From the NCBI RefSeq assembly GCF_900537995.1, contig NZ_LR027880.1:267001-331000 (forward strand): a stretch of 64,000 bases of DNA, written 5' to 3'. The stretch is from Roseburia intestinalis L1-82 (GTDB taxonomy: Bacteria > Bacillota > Clostridia > Lachnospirales > Lachnospiraceae). Made by a program: the position numbers and the translations under genes. Shown here piece after piece: positions 1 through 9,492 of this stretch; positions within the stretch are counted from its first letter, which is position 1; every line of letters starts with the position of its first letter. The notes beneath the pieces were generated by a model, which was not told where the DNA came from, did not search any database, and saw nothing but the letters and a program-made list of their open reading frames with translations.

Positions 1-1124
1 CGGTTGGTGTATTTTTAGCAGATAGCTGTATGTACCAGCGGACATACCCGGATCAAGTGGAACATCATGGGCAGAAGATCAATCTGTCGGGGATGGAAGA
101 TTGGATGAACCGTCTTATTTTTCAAAAGGAAGAAGAACGTCAGCTTCTTTTATCCATGGAAAAAATGGAATATGCGTATAAAGAATGCTGCGCATTCCCG
201 GACTGGTTTGGTCTGACACTGCCATTATTAAAATATGGTTTACCGATACAGCCGGTCTATTTTGATCACATGGTCCGCTATGAGGAATATCTGAGAAAAT
301 ATCGGTATCTGATCTTAAGTTATGAATTTATGAAACCGGAAAGTGAAGAATTTCATCACAAACTGGTGGAATGGGTAAAACAGGGAGGCACACTTTTTTA
401 TATTGGAAAAGACTTTGATCCATATAATTATTTACAGGAATGGTGGCAGAAATTTTCCTGCGACACGCCTGCACAACATCTTTTTGCAGAGTTTGGAATG
501 GATAAGGAACCAGCCAATGGATGTTACCGGATCGGAGAGGGAAATGTTCTCGTATGGAATGAAGTTCCTGCGCTGTTAAGCGTGAATGAAGCGATCGCAG
601 ATAAATACCGCAACTGGATCCGGGAAGGACTTAAGATGGGCGGATATCACTGGAATATGTGCAATTATCTGTCGGTAAGAAGGGATCCGTATATTGTGAT
701 AGCGTCCATGCAGGAATCGGATACGGGATCGGTTTATACAAAAGAGGGTCTGTTTGTGGATCTGTATGAAGATAAATATCCGGTCGTGGAGCGGGTTTTG
801 GTAGAACCCGGGCAGGAAAAGCTGCTGTTTGATCTTGAAAAGATAAAAGAAGATGTAAGGATTATCGCAACGGCAGCGCGTATTGAAAATATGGCATGTG
901 AAAACGGACAGCTTAGTATTGAGGCGAAGGCAATTGATCACATTCAGGTGAATATGAGGATCCGCCTGCCAGGGAAACCGGAAGATTTATGTGCACATAC
1001 AGAAAGCGGGAAAAACATGGAACTGCAGTCTGTATGGGATGAGAAAAGCAGAACGGTTTTGTTATCCTACAGAAGCAACAACGAAAAAGTACATATTACA
1101 GGGAAATTAAAGTATGAATCATGA
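1..1124 (+). CDS. Unidentified protein, C-terminal part (5' cut by window edge)
   Basis: The frame is open from base 3, so the ATG at base 30 is probably internal and the real start lies outside the window. The visible part is about 374 residues and rich in aromatic residues. It has no signal peptide or membrane segment. A stretch around residues 95-140 (LILSYEFMKPESEEF, then VKQGGTLFYIGKDF) resembles the Rossmann/glutamine-amidotransferase-like domain that follows the catalytic barrel in some glycosidases such as GH42. The C-terminal 100 residues look like a beta-sandwich. Because a GH38, an MFS transporter, a GH3 and a GH20 gene follow on the same strand, a glycoside hydrolase or accessory role is plausible, but I do not recognise the family. 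An inverted repeat (ATGATGC at 1121, GCATCAT at 1158) overlaps the stop; no T-run follows it. Confidence 0.6.
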   Translation, partial: VGVFLADSCMYQRTYPDQVEHHGQKINLSGMEDWMNRLIFQKEEERQLLLSMEKMEYAYKECCAFPDWFGLTLPLLKYGLPIQPVYFDHMVRYEEYLRKYRYLILSYEFMKPESEEFHHKLVEWVKQGGTLFYIGKDFDPYNYLQEWWQKFSCDTPAQHLFAEFGMDKEPANGCYRIGEGNVLVWNEVPALLSVNEAIADKYRNWIREGLKMGGYHWNMCNYLSVRRDPYIVIASMQESDTGSVYTKEGLFVDLYEDKYPVVERVLVEPGQEKLLFDLEKIKEDVRIIATAARIENMACENGQLSIEAKAIDHIQVNMRIRLPGKPEDLCAHTESGKNMELQSVWDEKSRTVLLSYRSNNEKVHITGKLKYES

Positions 1125-1181
1125 TGCTAATGCAGCTGCCAGATAATTTAATGGGCTGCATCATGGAACTTATATAAAGAT

Positions 1182-1195
1182 TGGAAACGATCTTA
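1182..1195. promoter_or_regulatory. cre-like / LacI-type operator upstream of GH38 gene
   Basis: TGGAAACGATCTTA matches 12 of 14 positions of the catabolite-responsive element consensus TGWAANCGNTNWCA. It lies 33 nt before the GH38 start, just downstream of a TATATAA stretch that could be a -10. CcpA or another LacI-family regulator is the likely binder. The same core TGGAAACG occurs upstream of glcK. Confidence 0.4.
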
Positions 1196-1227
1196 ATATA
1201 GAAAGAAAACAAGACAAGGAGGAAAAT

Positions 1228-4200
1228 ATGGATTTCTTAGACAAAAGAGTCGGTGTAATTTGCAACGAACTTAAGAAATTAAAAGTAAAACAGGTATTTC
1301 CACTGACACAGTGGGAGTACAAGGAAGGAAACTTTATTCACCCGGAGGATGCATTAAAGGACGAGGCAGCCTGGGAAAACTTTGACTGCAAGACCATGCA
1401 CTGGTATGGCAAGGACCGTCATTACTGGTTTCGCACGACCTATACCGTTCCGGAGGAGCTGGATGGCAAAAGCATATGGATCCGCGTTTCCTCCCAGATC
1501 GACGAGTGGGATGACGGAAGAAATCCGCAGTTTATCGTGTTTGTGAACGGGGAGGTTTATCAGGGAATCGATATGAACCACAGGGAGTGCCTGATCACAA
1601 GAAGCGGAAAGGCAGGAGAGACACTGACCATCGATCTGCAGGCATATACCGGGATCATGCATGAGGAATTTGCGCTCCGCACACAGATCGAGGAGATCGA
1701 TGCAGAGATCGAAAAACTCTATTATGACCTGTGGGTTCCGCTTGCAGCATTTTCCCGTATGGAAGCAGATGATAAAAACCGCAAGGATATTGAGTATGTG
1801 CTCAATGAGACGATCAATCTGCTGGATCTAAGGACCCCGTATTCCGAAGGCTTTTACCGGAGTGTGCGGGAAGCATCTGCTTATATCCAGAAAGCACTTT
1901 ATGAGGATATGGCAGGGTATGAGGATGTGATCGCAACCTGTATCGGACATACGCATATCGATGTTGCGTGGTGGTGGACTGTGGCACAGACCAGGGAAAA
2001 AGTCGGACGCAGCTTTGCAACTGTGTTAAAGCTGATGGACGAGTACCCGAATTATAAGTTCATGTCCAGCCAGCCGCAGTTATATGCATTTTTAAAGGAG
2101 CGCTATCCGGAATTGTACGAGAAAGCAAAACAGCGCATCAAAGAGAAACGCTGGGAGCCGGAAGGCGGTATGTGGGTCGAGGCAGATTGCAACCTGACAT
2201 CGGGAGAATCCCTCGTCCGTCAGTTTATGCATGGCAAACGCTTTTTTAAAGAGGAATTTGGCGTGGACAACCGTATCCTCTGGCTGCCGGATGTGTTCGG
2301 TTATTCCGGGGCACTGCCGCAGATCATGAAAAAATGCGGAATCGATTATTTTATGACAACCAAACTGGCATGGAACCAGTTCAATAAAGTACCTTACGAT
2401 ACGATGATGTGGCGCGGAATCGATGGAACAGAGGTGCTGACACACCTGATCACGACCCTTGGCGTGAGCCAGCCGATCAAAGATTACTTTACGACCTATA
2501 ATGGCATGCTGCACCCGGATGCGATCATGGGAGGATGGATGCGTTACCAGAATAAGGACATCAATAACGATATCTTAGTCTCCTACGGTTACGGCGATGG
2601 CGGCGGCGGTCCGACCAGGGAAATGCTTGAGACTTCGATCCGCATGGAAAAGGGAATCAAAGGGATTCCGAAAGTACGCCAGGAATTTTCACGCACCTAT
2701 TTTGAAGAACTTGAGGAGCGCGTGAAAGGTGACAGACGCCTGCCGGTATGGGAAGGTGAATTTTACTTTGAGTACCATCGCGGAACTTATACCTCCATGG
2801 CGAGAAATAAACGTAGCAACCGTAAGGCAGAACTTGGTCTGATGGATCTGGAACTGTTGTCCGTTTTAGCACAGGCACAGGCAGCGTATCCGGCAGAAGA
2901 ACTCGACCGCATGTGGAAAAAAGTCCTGATCAACCAGTTCCATGATATTCTGCCTGGATCTGCGATCCATGAAGTATATGAGGTGACAAAGGAAGAATAC
3001 GCTGCACTTCAGAAAGAGATCAAAGCACTGGAAGAGGAACGTCTCCATGCACTCGTGGGAGATGACGAAGGCATCACTATTTTCAATACAACCGGACACG
3101 ACCGCAGTGATATCGTAGAACTTGGGGAGATCCATGCGGAAGCGTTAAAGGATGCAGAGGGCGTGATCTATCCGGTACAGAAGACTGCAGAAGGTGCAGT
3201 GGTCTATGTAGAGCATCTGCCGTCAAAAGGATATAAGACATTTGCAGCTGTATCCAGTGAAATTGAGCAGAAAACACCGTTTGTCCTTGTGGATGACCAT
3301 ACGCTTGAGACACCGTTTTATACGATCCATCTGGATGCGGAGGGACGTTTTGACCGCATCTACGATAAGGAAAACGACAGGGAAGTACTGCAGGATGGCA
3401 AAAAAGGCAATCAGTTCCGCATGTACGAGGATAAGCCGATGTGCTTTGATAACTGGGATGTGGATATTTACTATACCGAAAAGTACTGGGATGTCAATGA
3501 TGTGATTTCTATGGAATGGACAGAGTGCGGTCCGGTGCGTGCAACGTTAGAGATGGAGCGGAAAGAAAGCAATTCTGTGATCCACCAGAAGATCCATTTC
3601 TATGCAGACAGCAGAAGGATCGAATTTGAGACTTATGTGGACTGGAAAGAGCATCAGACATTGTTAAAGGTACATTTCCCGGTCAATGTACATACCGATG
3701 AAGCAACATTTGATGTACAGTTTGGTAATCTGACACGCAAAGTGCATACCAATACGAGCTGGGATAAAGCACGTTTTGAGAGCTGCGGACAGAAATGGAT
3801 CGATCTCTCGGAAGGTCACTACGGAGTCAGCATGTTAAATGACTGCAAATATGGACATTCCGTGAAGGATTCTGATATGGCACTGACACTGATTAAATCC
3901 GGCATCGAACCGAATCCGGTGGCAGATCAGGAAGAGCACTATTTTACCTATGCAATCTATCCGCATGCGGAAAAATGGCAGGAAGCAAAGACCGTGGAGC
4001 AGGCATATGACCTGAACCAGCCGGCTATTGCAGTGGCAGGAGGAAAGCCGGGAAGCCTGTTGTCAAAAGCATCTGTGGACAGGTCCAACGTTGTATTAGA
4101 GACGATCAAGTGTGCAGAGTCCGGTCATGGCATCATTATCCGTATGTATGAGAGCGAAAATGCACTCACAAAGACAAATCTTGTAGTTGAGGGGAACTAC

Positions 4201-4317
4201 AACAAAGCGTTTGTCTGCAATCTGCTCGAGGAGGAAGAAGCAGAATTAGAGTTGAAAGACGGAGTGGTTTGTGTACAACTGAAACCGTATGAAGTTGTTA
4301 CTGTAAAACTCGTTTAA
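1228..4317 (+). CDS. GH38 alpha-mannosidase
   Basis: This is a 1029-residue retaining alpha-mannosidase of glycoside hydrolase family 38 that releases mannose from alpha-mannosides such as N-glycan fragments. Seen in the sequence: the zinc motif HTHIDVAWWW with H241, H243 and D245; the nucleophile motif WLPDVFGYS with D355; the second zinc histidine in HDILPGS (H572). The order is an N-terminal carbohydrate-binding-like region (about 1-230), the GH38 catalytic barrel, a middle helical domain and C-terminal beta-sandwich domains. The length is normal for bacterial GH38. There is no signal peptide, so it acts in the cytoplasm on imported oligosaccharides. The start is set by AAGGAGG 6 nt upstream. 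It heads a likely operon with the MFS transporter and GH3 genes, although a hairpin terminator follows it. Confidence 0.95.
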   Translation: MDFLDKRVGVICNELKKLKVKQVFPLTQWEYKEGNFIHPEDALKDEAAWENFDCKTMHWYGKDRHYWFRTTYTVPEELDGKSIWIRVSSQIDEWDDGRNPQFIVFVNGEVYQGIDMNHRECLITRSGKAGETLTIDLQAYTGIMHEEFALRTQIEEIDAEIEKLYYDLWVPLAAFSRMEADDKNRKDIEYVLNETINLLDLRTPYSEGFYRSVREASAYIQKALYEDMAGYEDVIATCIGHTHIDVAWWWTVAQTREKVGRSFATVLKLMDEYPNYKFMSSQPQLYAFLKERYPELYEKAKQRIKEKRWEPEGGMWVEADCNLTSGESLVRQFMHGKRFFKEEFGVDNRILWLPDVFGYSGALPQIMKKCGIDYFMTTKLAWNQFNKVPYDTMMWRGIDGTEVLTHLITTLGVSQPIKDYFTTYNGMLHPDAIMGGWMRYQNKDINNDILVSYGYGDGGGGPTREMLETSIRMEKGIKGIPKVRQEFSRTYFEELEERVKGDRRLPVWEGEFYFEYHRGTYTSMARNKRSNRKAELGLMDLELLSVLAQAQAAYPAEELDRMWKKVLINQFHDILPGSAIHEVYEVTKEEYAALQKEIKALEEERLHALVGDDEGITIFNTTGHDRSDIVELGEIHAEALKDAEGVIYPVQKTAEGAVVYVEHLPSKGYKTFAAVSSEIEQKTPFVLVDDHTLETPFYTIHLDAEGRFDRIYDKENDREVLQDGKKGNQFRMYEDKPMCFDNWDVDIYYTEKYWDVNDVISMEWTECGPVRATLEMERKESNSVIHQKIHFYADSRRIEFETYVDWKEHQTLLKVHFPVNVHTDEATFDVQFGNLTRKVHTNTSWDKARFESCGQKWIDLSEGHYGVSMLNDCKYGHSVKDSDMALTLIKSGIEPNPVADQEEHYFTYAIYPHAEKWQEAKTVEQAYDLNQPAIAVAGGKPGSLLSKASVDRSNVVLETIKCAESGHGIIIRMYESENALTKTNLVVEGNYNKAFVCNLLEEEEAELELKDGVVCVQLKPYEVVTVKLV

Positions 4318-4325
4318 AATCATAT

Positions 4326-4373
4326 AGAGGCATTCAGATTCCGAAGAGAGTTCGGTGGGATGCCTCTCTTTTT
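4326..4373 (+). terminator. Rho-independent terminator after GH38 gene
   Basis: AGAGGCAT pairs with ATGCCTCT around an inner CCGAA/TTCGG stem, followed by CTTTTT. The distal arm ends 24 nt before the MFS start codon, so it may act as a partial (attenuating) terminator inside the cluster. Confidence 0.75.
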
Positions 4374-4390
4374 ATAGGGAGATTTACGTT

Positions 4391-5683
4391 ATGACCAATA
4401 AATTAAGCCATATTTTTGAGTGTTCCGATCATATTACGGAAAAACAGTATCGGACCAGCAGGGCACTTTTTATCCTCGATGGATGCGCTTCCACACAGAT
4501 TTTTACGGTTACTTCCGGCGCATTTTTATCGGGACTTGCCTATCTTGTGGGTGCGGGGACGGCACTGACCGGGATCATAGCTGCACTGCCGACGCTGATG
4601 AATACCATCCAGATTTTTTCCTCTGTCGTCTATGAGAACCGCGCAGGCAGCAAACGGATCACGGTAGAGTTTGCACTCATCCAGCGCTTATGCCTGCTCA
4701 TGATGCTGTTTGTTCCGACATTGATGTTAGGAGCGAGAATCTCGGTGGCAGTGATCGCGGTGCTGTATTCCTGTGCACATTTCTGTGGGGCATTTATCAA
4801 CACCGGGGCAAATAACTGGCTGATCAGCCTGGTGAAAAAAGAACGGTTGGGAAGATATCTCGGACTGAAGGATTCAATGACTTTAGTTGCGTCCACAGGC
4901 GGTTCCCTGATCTTAAGTAAAATTTTAGATGCCTACCGTTTCGCGGATCAGGAGATTCTGGGATTCCGGATCATCGGCATTTTATGTATCGGTATCTGCG
5001 TGGTCGACATTACCTGTCTCACGCTGATCCGGGAACCGGAAAATGTGAAACATGTGGAGCCACTGAACATAAGGAAAGCAATACAGATGCCGCTCACAGA
5101 CCAGAATTACCGCAATATATTGATTTTCTTCCTGCTGTGGAGTGTGGCGTCTAATTTTGCCAGTCCGTTTTTTTCTATTTATATGTTAGAGAATCTGGGG
5201 CTGTCCTATTTTTATATCACCGTCATGAATATGGTTGCATCGGTGGCGCGGATCGCGGCTGCAAATCTGTGGGGGAAGGCAGCAGACAGTTATTCGTGGA
5301 GGCTTGTCACGCTGGGGTCCATTTTTATGCTGGGAGTTGCATATATCGGCTGGGGACTGCTGACGAAAGAAAACTGTATCTACTGGCTTCCGGTCGTACA
5401 GGCTGTGAGCGGGGTTGCCTGGGGCGGCATCAATATTGCGACTTTTCGGATGCAGTTTGCCTTTGCACCGTTAGAACACCGTGTCAGCTATGTCAGCTTC
5501 TGCTCAACAATGGTTGGGTTTGTAGGATTTTTTTCATCCATGCTCGGCTCGACATTTGTGGCATTAGCAAAGGATATCAGGATTTTAAACATTCCGGTAG
5601 ATAACATACAGATGGTGTTTATTTTGTCTGCATTCGGAATTATTGCAAGTGCATTATACAGCCGAAAAATAAAGGAGAAATGA
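4391..5683 (+). CDS. MFS transporter
   Basis: This is a polytopic membrane protein of about 430 residues with roughly twelve hydrophobic segments in two halves, typical of the major facilitator superfamily. The middle loop (about residues 200-230) is charged. I chose ATG at 4391, which has AGGGAG 9 nt upstream; an in-frame GTG at 4355 lies inside the preceding terminator hairpin and is unlikely. It sits between a GH38 and a GH3 gene with only 10 nt to the latter, so uptake of the oligosaccharide or glycoside that these enzymes cleave is the natural inference. Substrate specificity cannot be read from the sequence. Confidence 0.85.
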   Translation: MTNKLSHIFECSDHITEKQYRTSRALFILDGCASTQIFTVTSGAFLSGLAYLVGAGTALTGIIAALPTLMNTIQIFSSVVYENRAGSKRITVEFALIQRLCLLMMLFVPTLMLGARISVAVIAVLYSCAHFCGAFINTGANNWLISLVKKERLGRYLGLKDSMTLVASTGGSLILSKILDAYRFADQEILGFRIIGILCIGICVVDITCLTLIREPENVKHVEPLNIRKAIQMPLTDQNYRNILIFFLLWSVASNFASPFFSIYMLENLGLSYFYITVMNMVASVARIAAANLWGKAADSYSWRLVTLGSIFMLGVAYIGWGLLTKENCIYWLPVVQAVSGVAWGGINIATFRMQFAFAPLEHRVSYVSFCSTMVGFVGFFSSMLGSTFVALAKDIRILNIPVDNIQMVFILSAFGIIASALYSRKIKEK

Positions 5684-5693
5684 CAGGACAGAT

Positions 5694-7889
5694 ATGGAGA
5701 GAGATAGCAGAAAGCGGGCAGAGGCGCTGCTTGCGCAGATGACCGCAACAGAAAAAGTGGGACAGTTAAACCAGCATTTATATGGTTTTCGGATCTACCA
5801 TGTAGAAGATGGAAAAATTATTTTTACGCAGGAATTAAAGGATGAAGTAAAAAAGTGGGGCGGGATCGGCACGATCTATGGTCTTTACCGTGCAGATCCA
5901 TGGTCGGAAAAAAATTATGAGACAGGGCTTGCCGGGGGACTTTCCATGCAGGCATATAATCAGTTACAGAAATATGTGATCGAACACAGCCGCCTTGGAA
6001 TTCCATTTTTACTGAGCAGTGAATGTCCACATGGACATCAGGCGTTAGACGGATATCTGCTCCCGGTCAATCTGGCAGTAGGTGCATCGTTTGACCCGGC
6101 ATTGTATGAGCGGGCAGGGCAGGTGTGCGGCAGGCAGTTAAAGCAGATGGGCGTGGATTTTGCACTGGTTTCGGCACTGGATATTTTAAGAGACCCAAGA
6201 TGGGGGCGCAGTGAGGAGTGTTATGGGGAGGATCCATATTTATCGGCAGAGCTCGCGCGGGCGATCGTAACAGGAATCCAGAAAGAGGGCGTTGCAGTGG
6301 TTGCAAAACACTTTTGTGCACAGGGGGAGACGACCGGAGGGGTCAATGCCAGCGCAGCGCGGATCGGAGAGAGGGAACTGTGGGAGATCCATTTACAGGC
6401 GGCGAAGGCATGTTGTGAGGCGGGCGTAAAAGGCATTATGGCTGCATACAACGAGATCGATGGAAAATTCTGCCATGCCAACAGACATCTGCTGCAGGAT
6501 ATTCTGCGGGAACAATTGGGGTTTGACGGGGTCGTGATGGCGGATGGCATCGCCATCGACCAGTTAGACATTATGACGGGGGATAATATCAGGTCGGCAG
6601 CACTTGCACTGAAAGCAGGTGTGGATATCAGTCTGTGGGATGAAGGTTATACAAAGTTAGAGGAGGCGTTAAAACAGGGATTTATCACGGAAAAGGAACT
6701 CGATCAGGCGGTCCTTCGAGTGCTCACTTTGAAATTTGAGCAGGGACTGATGGATAAACCTTATATTGATGAAAACGGGAACCGTACCGCCTCTTACAGC
6801 GAAAATGGTGCTGTTTCATTTCCGACAGAGGCATATCAGGAGTCGGAAAAACTGGCGCGCGAGTCGGTAGTGTTGTTGAAGAATGAAAATGTACTGCCGA
6901 TTGGGAGAGCAGAAAAAATAGCTCTGATCGGTCCAAATGCGGATGATATTTACCGGCAGATCGGTGATTATTCACCTCCAATGGACAGGGCAGGATATGA
7001 GACGTTAAAGAGCGGCATGGAAAAAGAATTTGGTGCAGACCGGGTTCGCTGTTATAATGGACATGAGGTCGGGACGGCTGTTTCTCTTGCGGAAAATGCG
7101 GATATTATCGTGCTGGCATTAGGCGGATCATCGAGTCGTTTTAAAGGGGCGCTGTTCGATGAAAACGGTGCGGCAAAAGTACAGGGAGTACTTGAGATGG
7201 ACTGTGGGGAGGGCATGGATACCGCCAGATTACAGCTCCCCGGGAACCAGAATGAACTGTTTACGGCTGTCTGTGCGCTGAAAAAACCGGTGATCTCCGT
7301 AGTCATTGCCGGGCGGCCTTATGCAATCCCTGAAATTGCACAGGATTCAGATGCACTGTTATATGTTTTTTATCCGGGACCGATGGGAGGAAAAGCAATC
7401 GCGGAGTTGTTGTCTGGAAAATATGCACCGTCCGGCAGGCTGCCGGTGTCCCTTCCGCGAAACTGCGGACAGCTTCCGGTGTACTATAACCATACGGTGT
7501 CCTATCCGGCAATGCACTATTGTGATATGGAACAGGGAGTTTTGTATACATTTGGGGAAGGAATGGGATATTCCCACATGGAGTATGTGGATATCTGTCT
7601 TAAAAAGCAGCAGGATGTGTGGATTATTTCAGGAATTGTAAAGAATAAAGGAAATATAGATGATACGGCAGTGCTGCAATGCTACCGGAAAGTGTTGTCC
7701 GGTGAGCTTGTGCCAAGAGAGCGGGAACTGGTTGCATTTTCCAGAATAAAAGTGGAAAAAGGAAGTCAGAAGGCATTTGAAATCGCTATGGATGCGGATA
7801 AATTCCGGTATTTTAATGAGAGTGGTGCAAAGATTTATAAGAGTAAAATACTTTTAATGGATAGTGGAAAAATAATTTTTGAAGAATAG
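5694..7889 (+). CDS. GH3 beta-glycosidase
   Basis: This is a 731-residue glycoside hydrolase family 3 enzyme (beta-glucosidase, beta-xylosidase or beta-N-acetylglucosaminidase type). Seen: the N-terminal TIM barrel with GRSEECYGEDPYL and KHFCAQGETTGG (substrate-binding KH and the usual G-E-D-P); the nucleophile motif GFDGVVMADG with D284 (most GH3 enzymes have SD here rather than AD); the second alpha/beta domain starting near ARESVVLLKNE. A complete fibronectin-III-like tail is doubtful; the C-terminus is short. No signal peptide is present, so it is cytoplasmic. The start at 5694 has only a weak ribosome site, and translation may be coupled to the MFS gene that ends 10 nt before it. The clear AGGAGG site downstream of its stop belonged to the next gene before an IS110 inserted. 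Confidence 0.93.
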   Translation: MERDSRKRAEALLAQMTATEKVGQLNQHLYGFRIYHVEDGKIIFTQELKDEVKKWGGIGTIYGLYRADPWSEKNYETGLAGGLSMQAYNQLQKYVIEHSRLGIPFLLSSECPHGHQALDGYLLPVNLAVGASFDPALYERAGQVCGRQLKQMGVDFALVSALDILRDPRWGRSEECYGEDPYLSAELARAIVTGIQKEGVAVVAKHFCAQGETTGGVNASAARIGERELWEIHLQAAKACCEAGVKGIMAAYNEIDGKFCHANRHLLQDILREQLGFDGVVMADGIAIDQLDIMTGDNIRSAALALKAGVDISLWDEGYTKLEEALKQGFITEKELDQAVLRVLTLKFEQGLMDKPYIDENGNRTASYSENGAVSFPTEAYQESEKLARESVVLLKNENVLPIGRAEKIALIGPNADDIYRQIGDYSPPMDRAGYETLKSGMEKEFGADRVRCYNGHEVGTAVSLAENADIIVLALGGSSSRFKGALFDENGAAKVQGVLEMDCGEGMDTARLQLPGNQNELFTAVCALKKPVISVVIAGRPYAIPEIAQDSDALLYVFYPGPMGGKAIAELLSGKYAPSGRLPVSLPRNCGQLPVYYNHTVSYPAMHYCDMEQGVLYTFGEGMGYSHMEYVDICLKKQQDVWIISGIVKNKGNIDDTAVLQCYRKVLSGELVPRERELVAFSRIKVEKGSQKAFEIAMDADKFRYFNESGAKIYKSKILLMDSGKIIFEE

Positions 7890-8045
7890 GAAGAAATTCT
7901 GACAGCAGGAGGAGACCAGCTATGAAAAGTCAACCATAAATTAGCAAAAAATTTCTTTTTCATATCGGTGGTAAAAAAGGGTAACTTTAATAGAGCTCCC
8001 TTAGGGTGCTTTTTCAAAATCTATCGATATTGGTATACAGACCTC

Positions 8046-9215
8046 TTATTCGAGGTTGAATTCTACTTCGCCAGTGAGCATCTTCCAGATGACTCTGACA
8101 AGCTTGCCGGCACAGTGCCCAAGTGCATTGTAGTGAGACCGGCCTTCAGCCCTCTTGGCATCATAATAAGCCTTGAAGGTTGCGTTGTTTCTGACAACGT
8201 TCCAAGCTGCATTTACAAGGGCATATCGTAAAACACGAGAGCCACGTTTGGACATCCTTGTTGTCTTAGCCTGAAAGTTACCAGACTGATAAACAGAAGG
8301 ATCCAAACCGGCAAAAGCAAGCAGCTTGTTAGGATTGGAGAAACGGTGAATATCACCTATTTCACCAAGAATCATTCCACCATTGATATAACCGATACCA
8401 GGAATGGTCATGATGACAGAATCGTTGAATTTCATGATATCCGTCATCTCAGCTTCAATCTTTTCTAATTGGCTATCCAGTAACTCGATTTGTTGAATGG
8501 TTTGAGTTATCTGAATAGATATAGCGCTGTCGTTAGCACCGACAGACTTCTGTGCGAGAACTCTTAATTCTTTGGCCTGTTCTTTGGTAAAGTGTCCGTG
8601 TGAGTTCACTTTGAGCAGATTTGCCAGATGAGTCATATGCATGGAAGCAATCTCTTTTGGAGAAGGTGTTTCTTTTAATAAAGCATAGACAGCGTGTTGA
8701 TGCAGACCGGATTTGAAAAAGTATTGAATCTCCGGAAAGACCTGATCAACATAGGTTGTCAGTTGAATTTTCAATCGGGTACGTTGCTTTATGGTTTTCT
8801 GACGGAAACGTCCCAATGCCTTAAGATCCATCATATCGAGATCGAAGAAGCTGACGAATCTGAGGTTGTCCTGCATCATAAGAGTTTTAGCAATCACGTA
8901 AGTGTCGACCTTATCTGTCTTAGTTTTGCGAACGTTATTTTTTCGCATTTGACAGGTTTTGATGGGGTTCAACACACACACTTGGTAAAGCTCAGTAACA
9001 AGGTATCGAACAAGGTTGTCACCGTAGTGTGCCGTTGACTCAAGACCGATGATGAGGCTGTTCTTATCGAATGATTCGAGTTTAGAGACCAGCAGTTGGA
9101 AGCCATCAGCGTCATTTGTGAATTTGAACGGCTCAATGATTATTTCACCGTCGGAAGAAATCGCAGCGGCGAAATGATTAAGTTTGGCAATATCAATGCC
9201 TACGTAAATTTTCAT
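8046..9215 (-). CDS. IS110-family DEDD transposase (copy 1)
   Basis: This 389-residue recombinase has the two IS110 domains. The N-terminal RuvC-like DEDD domain starts [12 protein letters not shown] and includes GLESTAHYG and [12 protein letters not shown]. The C-terminal Transposase_20 domain contains [26 protein letters not shown] and the serine-containing [14 protein letters not shown]. The start is ATG at 9215, preceded by GGGAGG; an upstream in-frame GTG has no ribosome site. The protein is identical to the other two copies. It works as the RNA-guided recombinase that excises the element as a circle and inserts it at a guide-matched site. Confidence 0.95.
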   Translation of the reverse strand: MKIYVGIDIAKLNHFAAAISSDGEIIIEPFKFTNDADGFQLLVSKLESFDKNSLIIGLESTAHYGDNLVRYLVTELYQVCVLNPIKTCQMRKNNVRKTKTDKVDTYVIAKTLMMQDNLRFVSFFDLDMMDLKALGRFRQKTIKQRTRLKIQLTTYVDQVFPEIQYFFKSGLHQHAVYALLKETPSPKEIASMHMTHLANLLKVNSHGHFTKEQAKELRVLAQKSVGANDSAISIQITQTIQQIELLDSQLEKIEAEMTDIMKFNDSVIMTIPGIGYINGGMILGEIGDIHRFSNPNKLLAFAGLDPSVYQSGNFQAKTTRMSKRGSRVLRYALVNAAWNVVRNNATFKAYYDAKRAEGRSHYNALGHCAGKLVRVIWKMLTGEVEFNLE

Positions 9216-9484
9216 GAGGTTGTACCTCCCTTTCCTAAAGTCTGATACCATGATGTCCACCAACGATTATCATCGTAGACTTGATAGAAATAAGTACTCT
9301 GAGTGAAAAACACTCCGGCAACATCCAGCTAATAAACAATTCAGATAAATGTAGTGGCAATACACTCCAGTTGAGTAGTCAAGCTACAGAAAACAAATCA
9401 AAAGTCCATAGTATCTGAATTGTATTGAACCACGATATTAAAAGAAAGGAAATATGTGATAATTAACTTCCTAATTATCATACA
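9215..9484 (-). ncRNA. Candidate bridge RNA region (IS110 left end, copy 1)
   Basis: This is the non-coding left end, identical to copies 2 and 3 but on the minus strand. The 12-bp stem arms lie at 9412-9423 and 9336-9347. In this copy the region separates the GH20 start codon from its ribosome site. Details of the RNA argument are given under copy 2. Confidence 0.5.
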
Positions 9485-9492
9485 AGAAAATT

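Larger units (their letters stand above)
7913..9486 (-). mobile_element. IS110-family element, copy 1 (1572 bp)
   Basis: The ends were set by comparison with the two other copies in this window. On the + strand the element runs from after AG at 7913-7914 to the AG at 9485-9486; read on the element strand this is a CT dinucleotide at both junctions. There are no long terminal inverted repeats, as expected for IS110. It carries one recombinase gene, a 134-nt right end and a 270-nt non-coding left end. Removing it restores AGGAGGAG-AAAATT-ATG for the downstream GH20 gene, showing that it split the ribosome site from the start codon. Confidence 0.92.

Noticed and set aside
1121..1164. Inverted repeat ATGATGC/GCATCAT as terminator of the first gene
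   Set aside because: No T-run follows the second arm; it may be regulatory but cannot be called a terminator.
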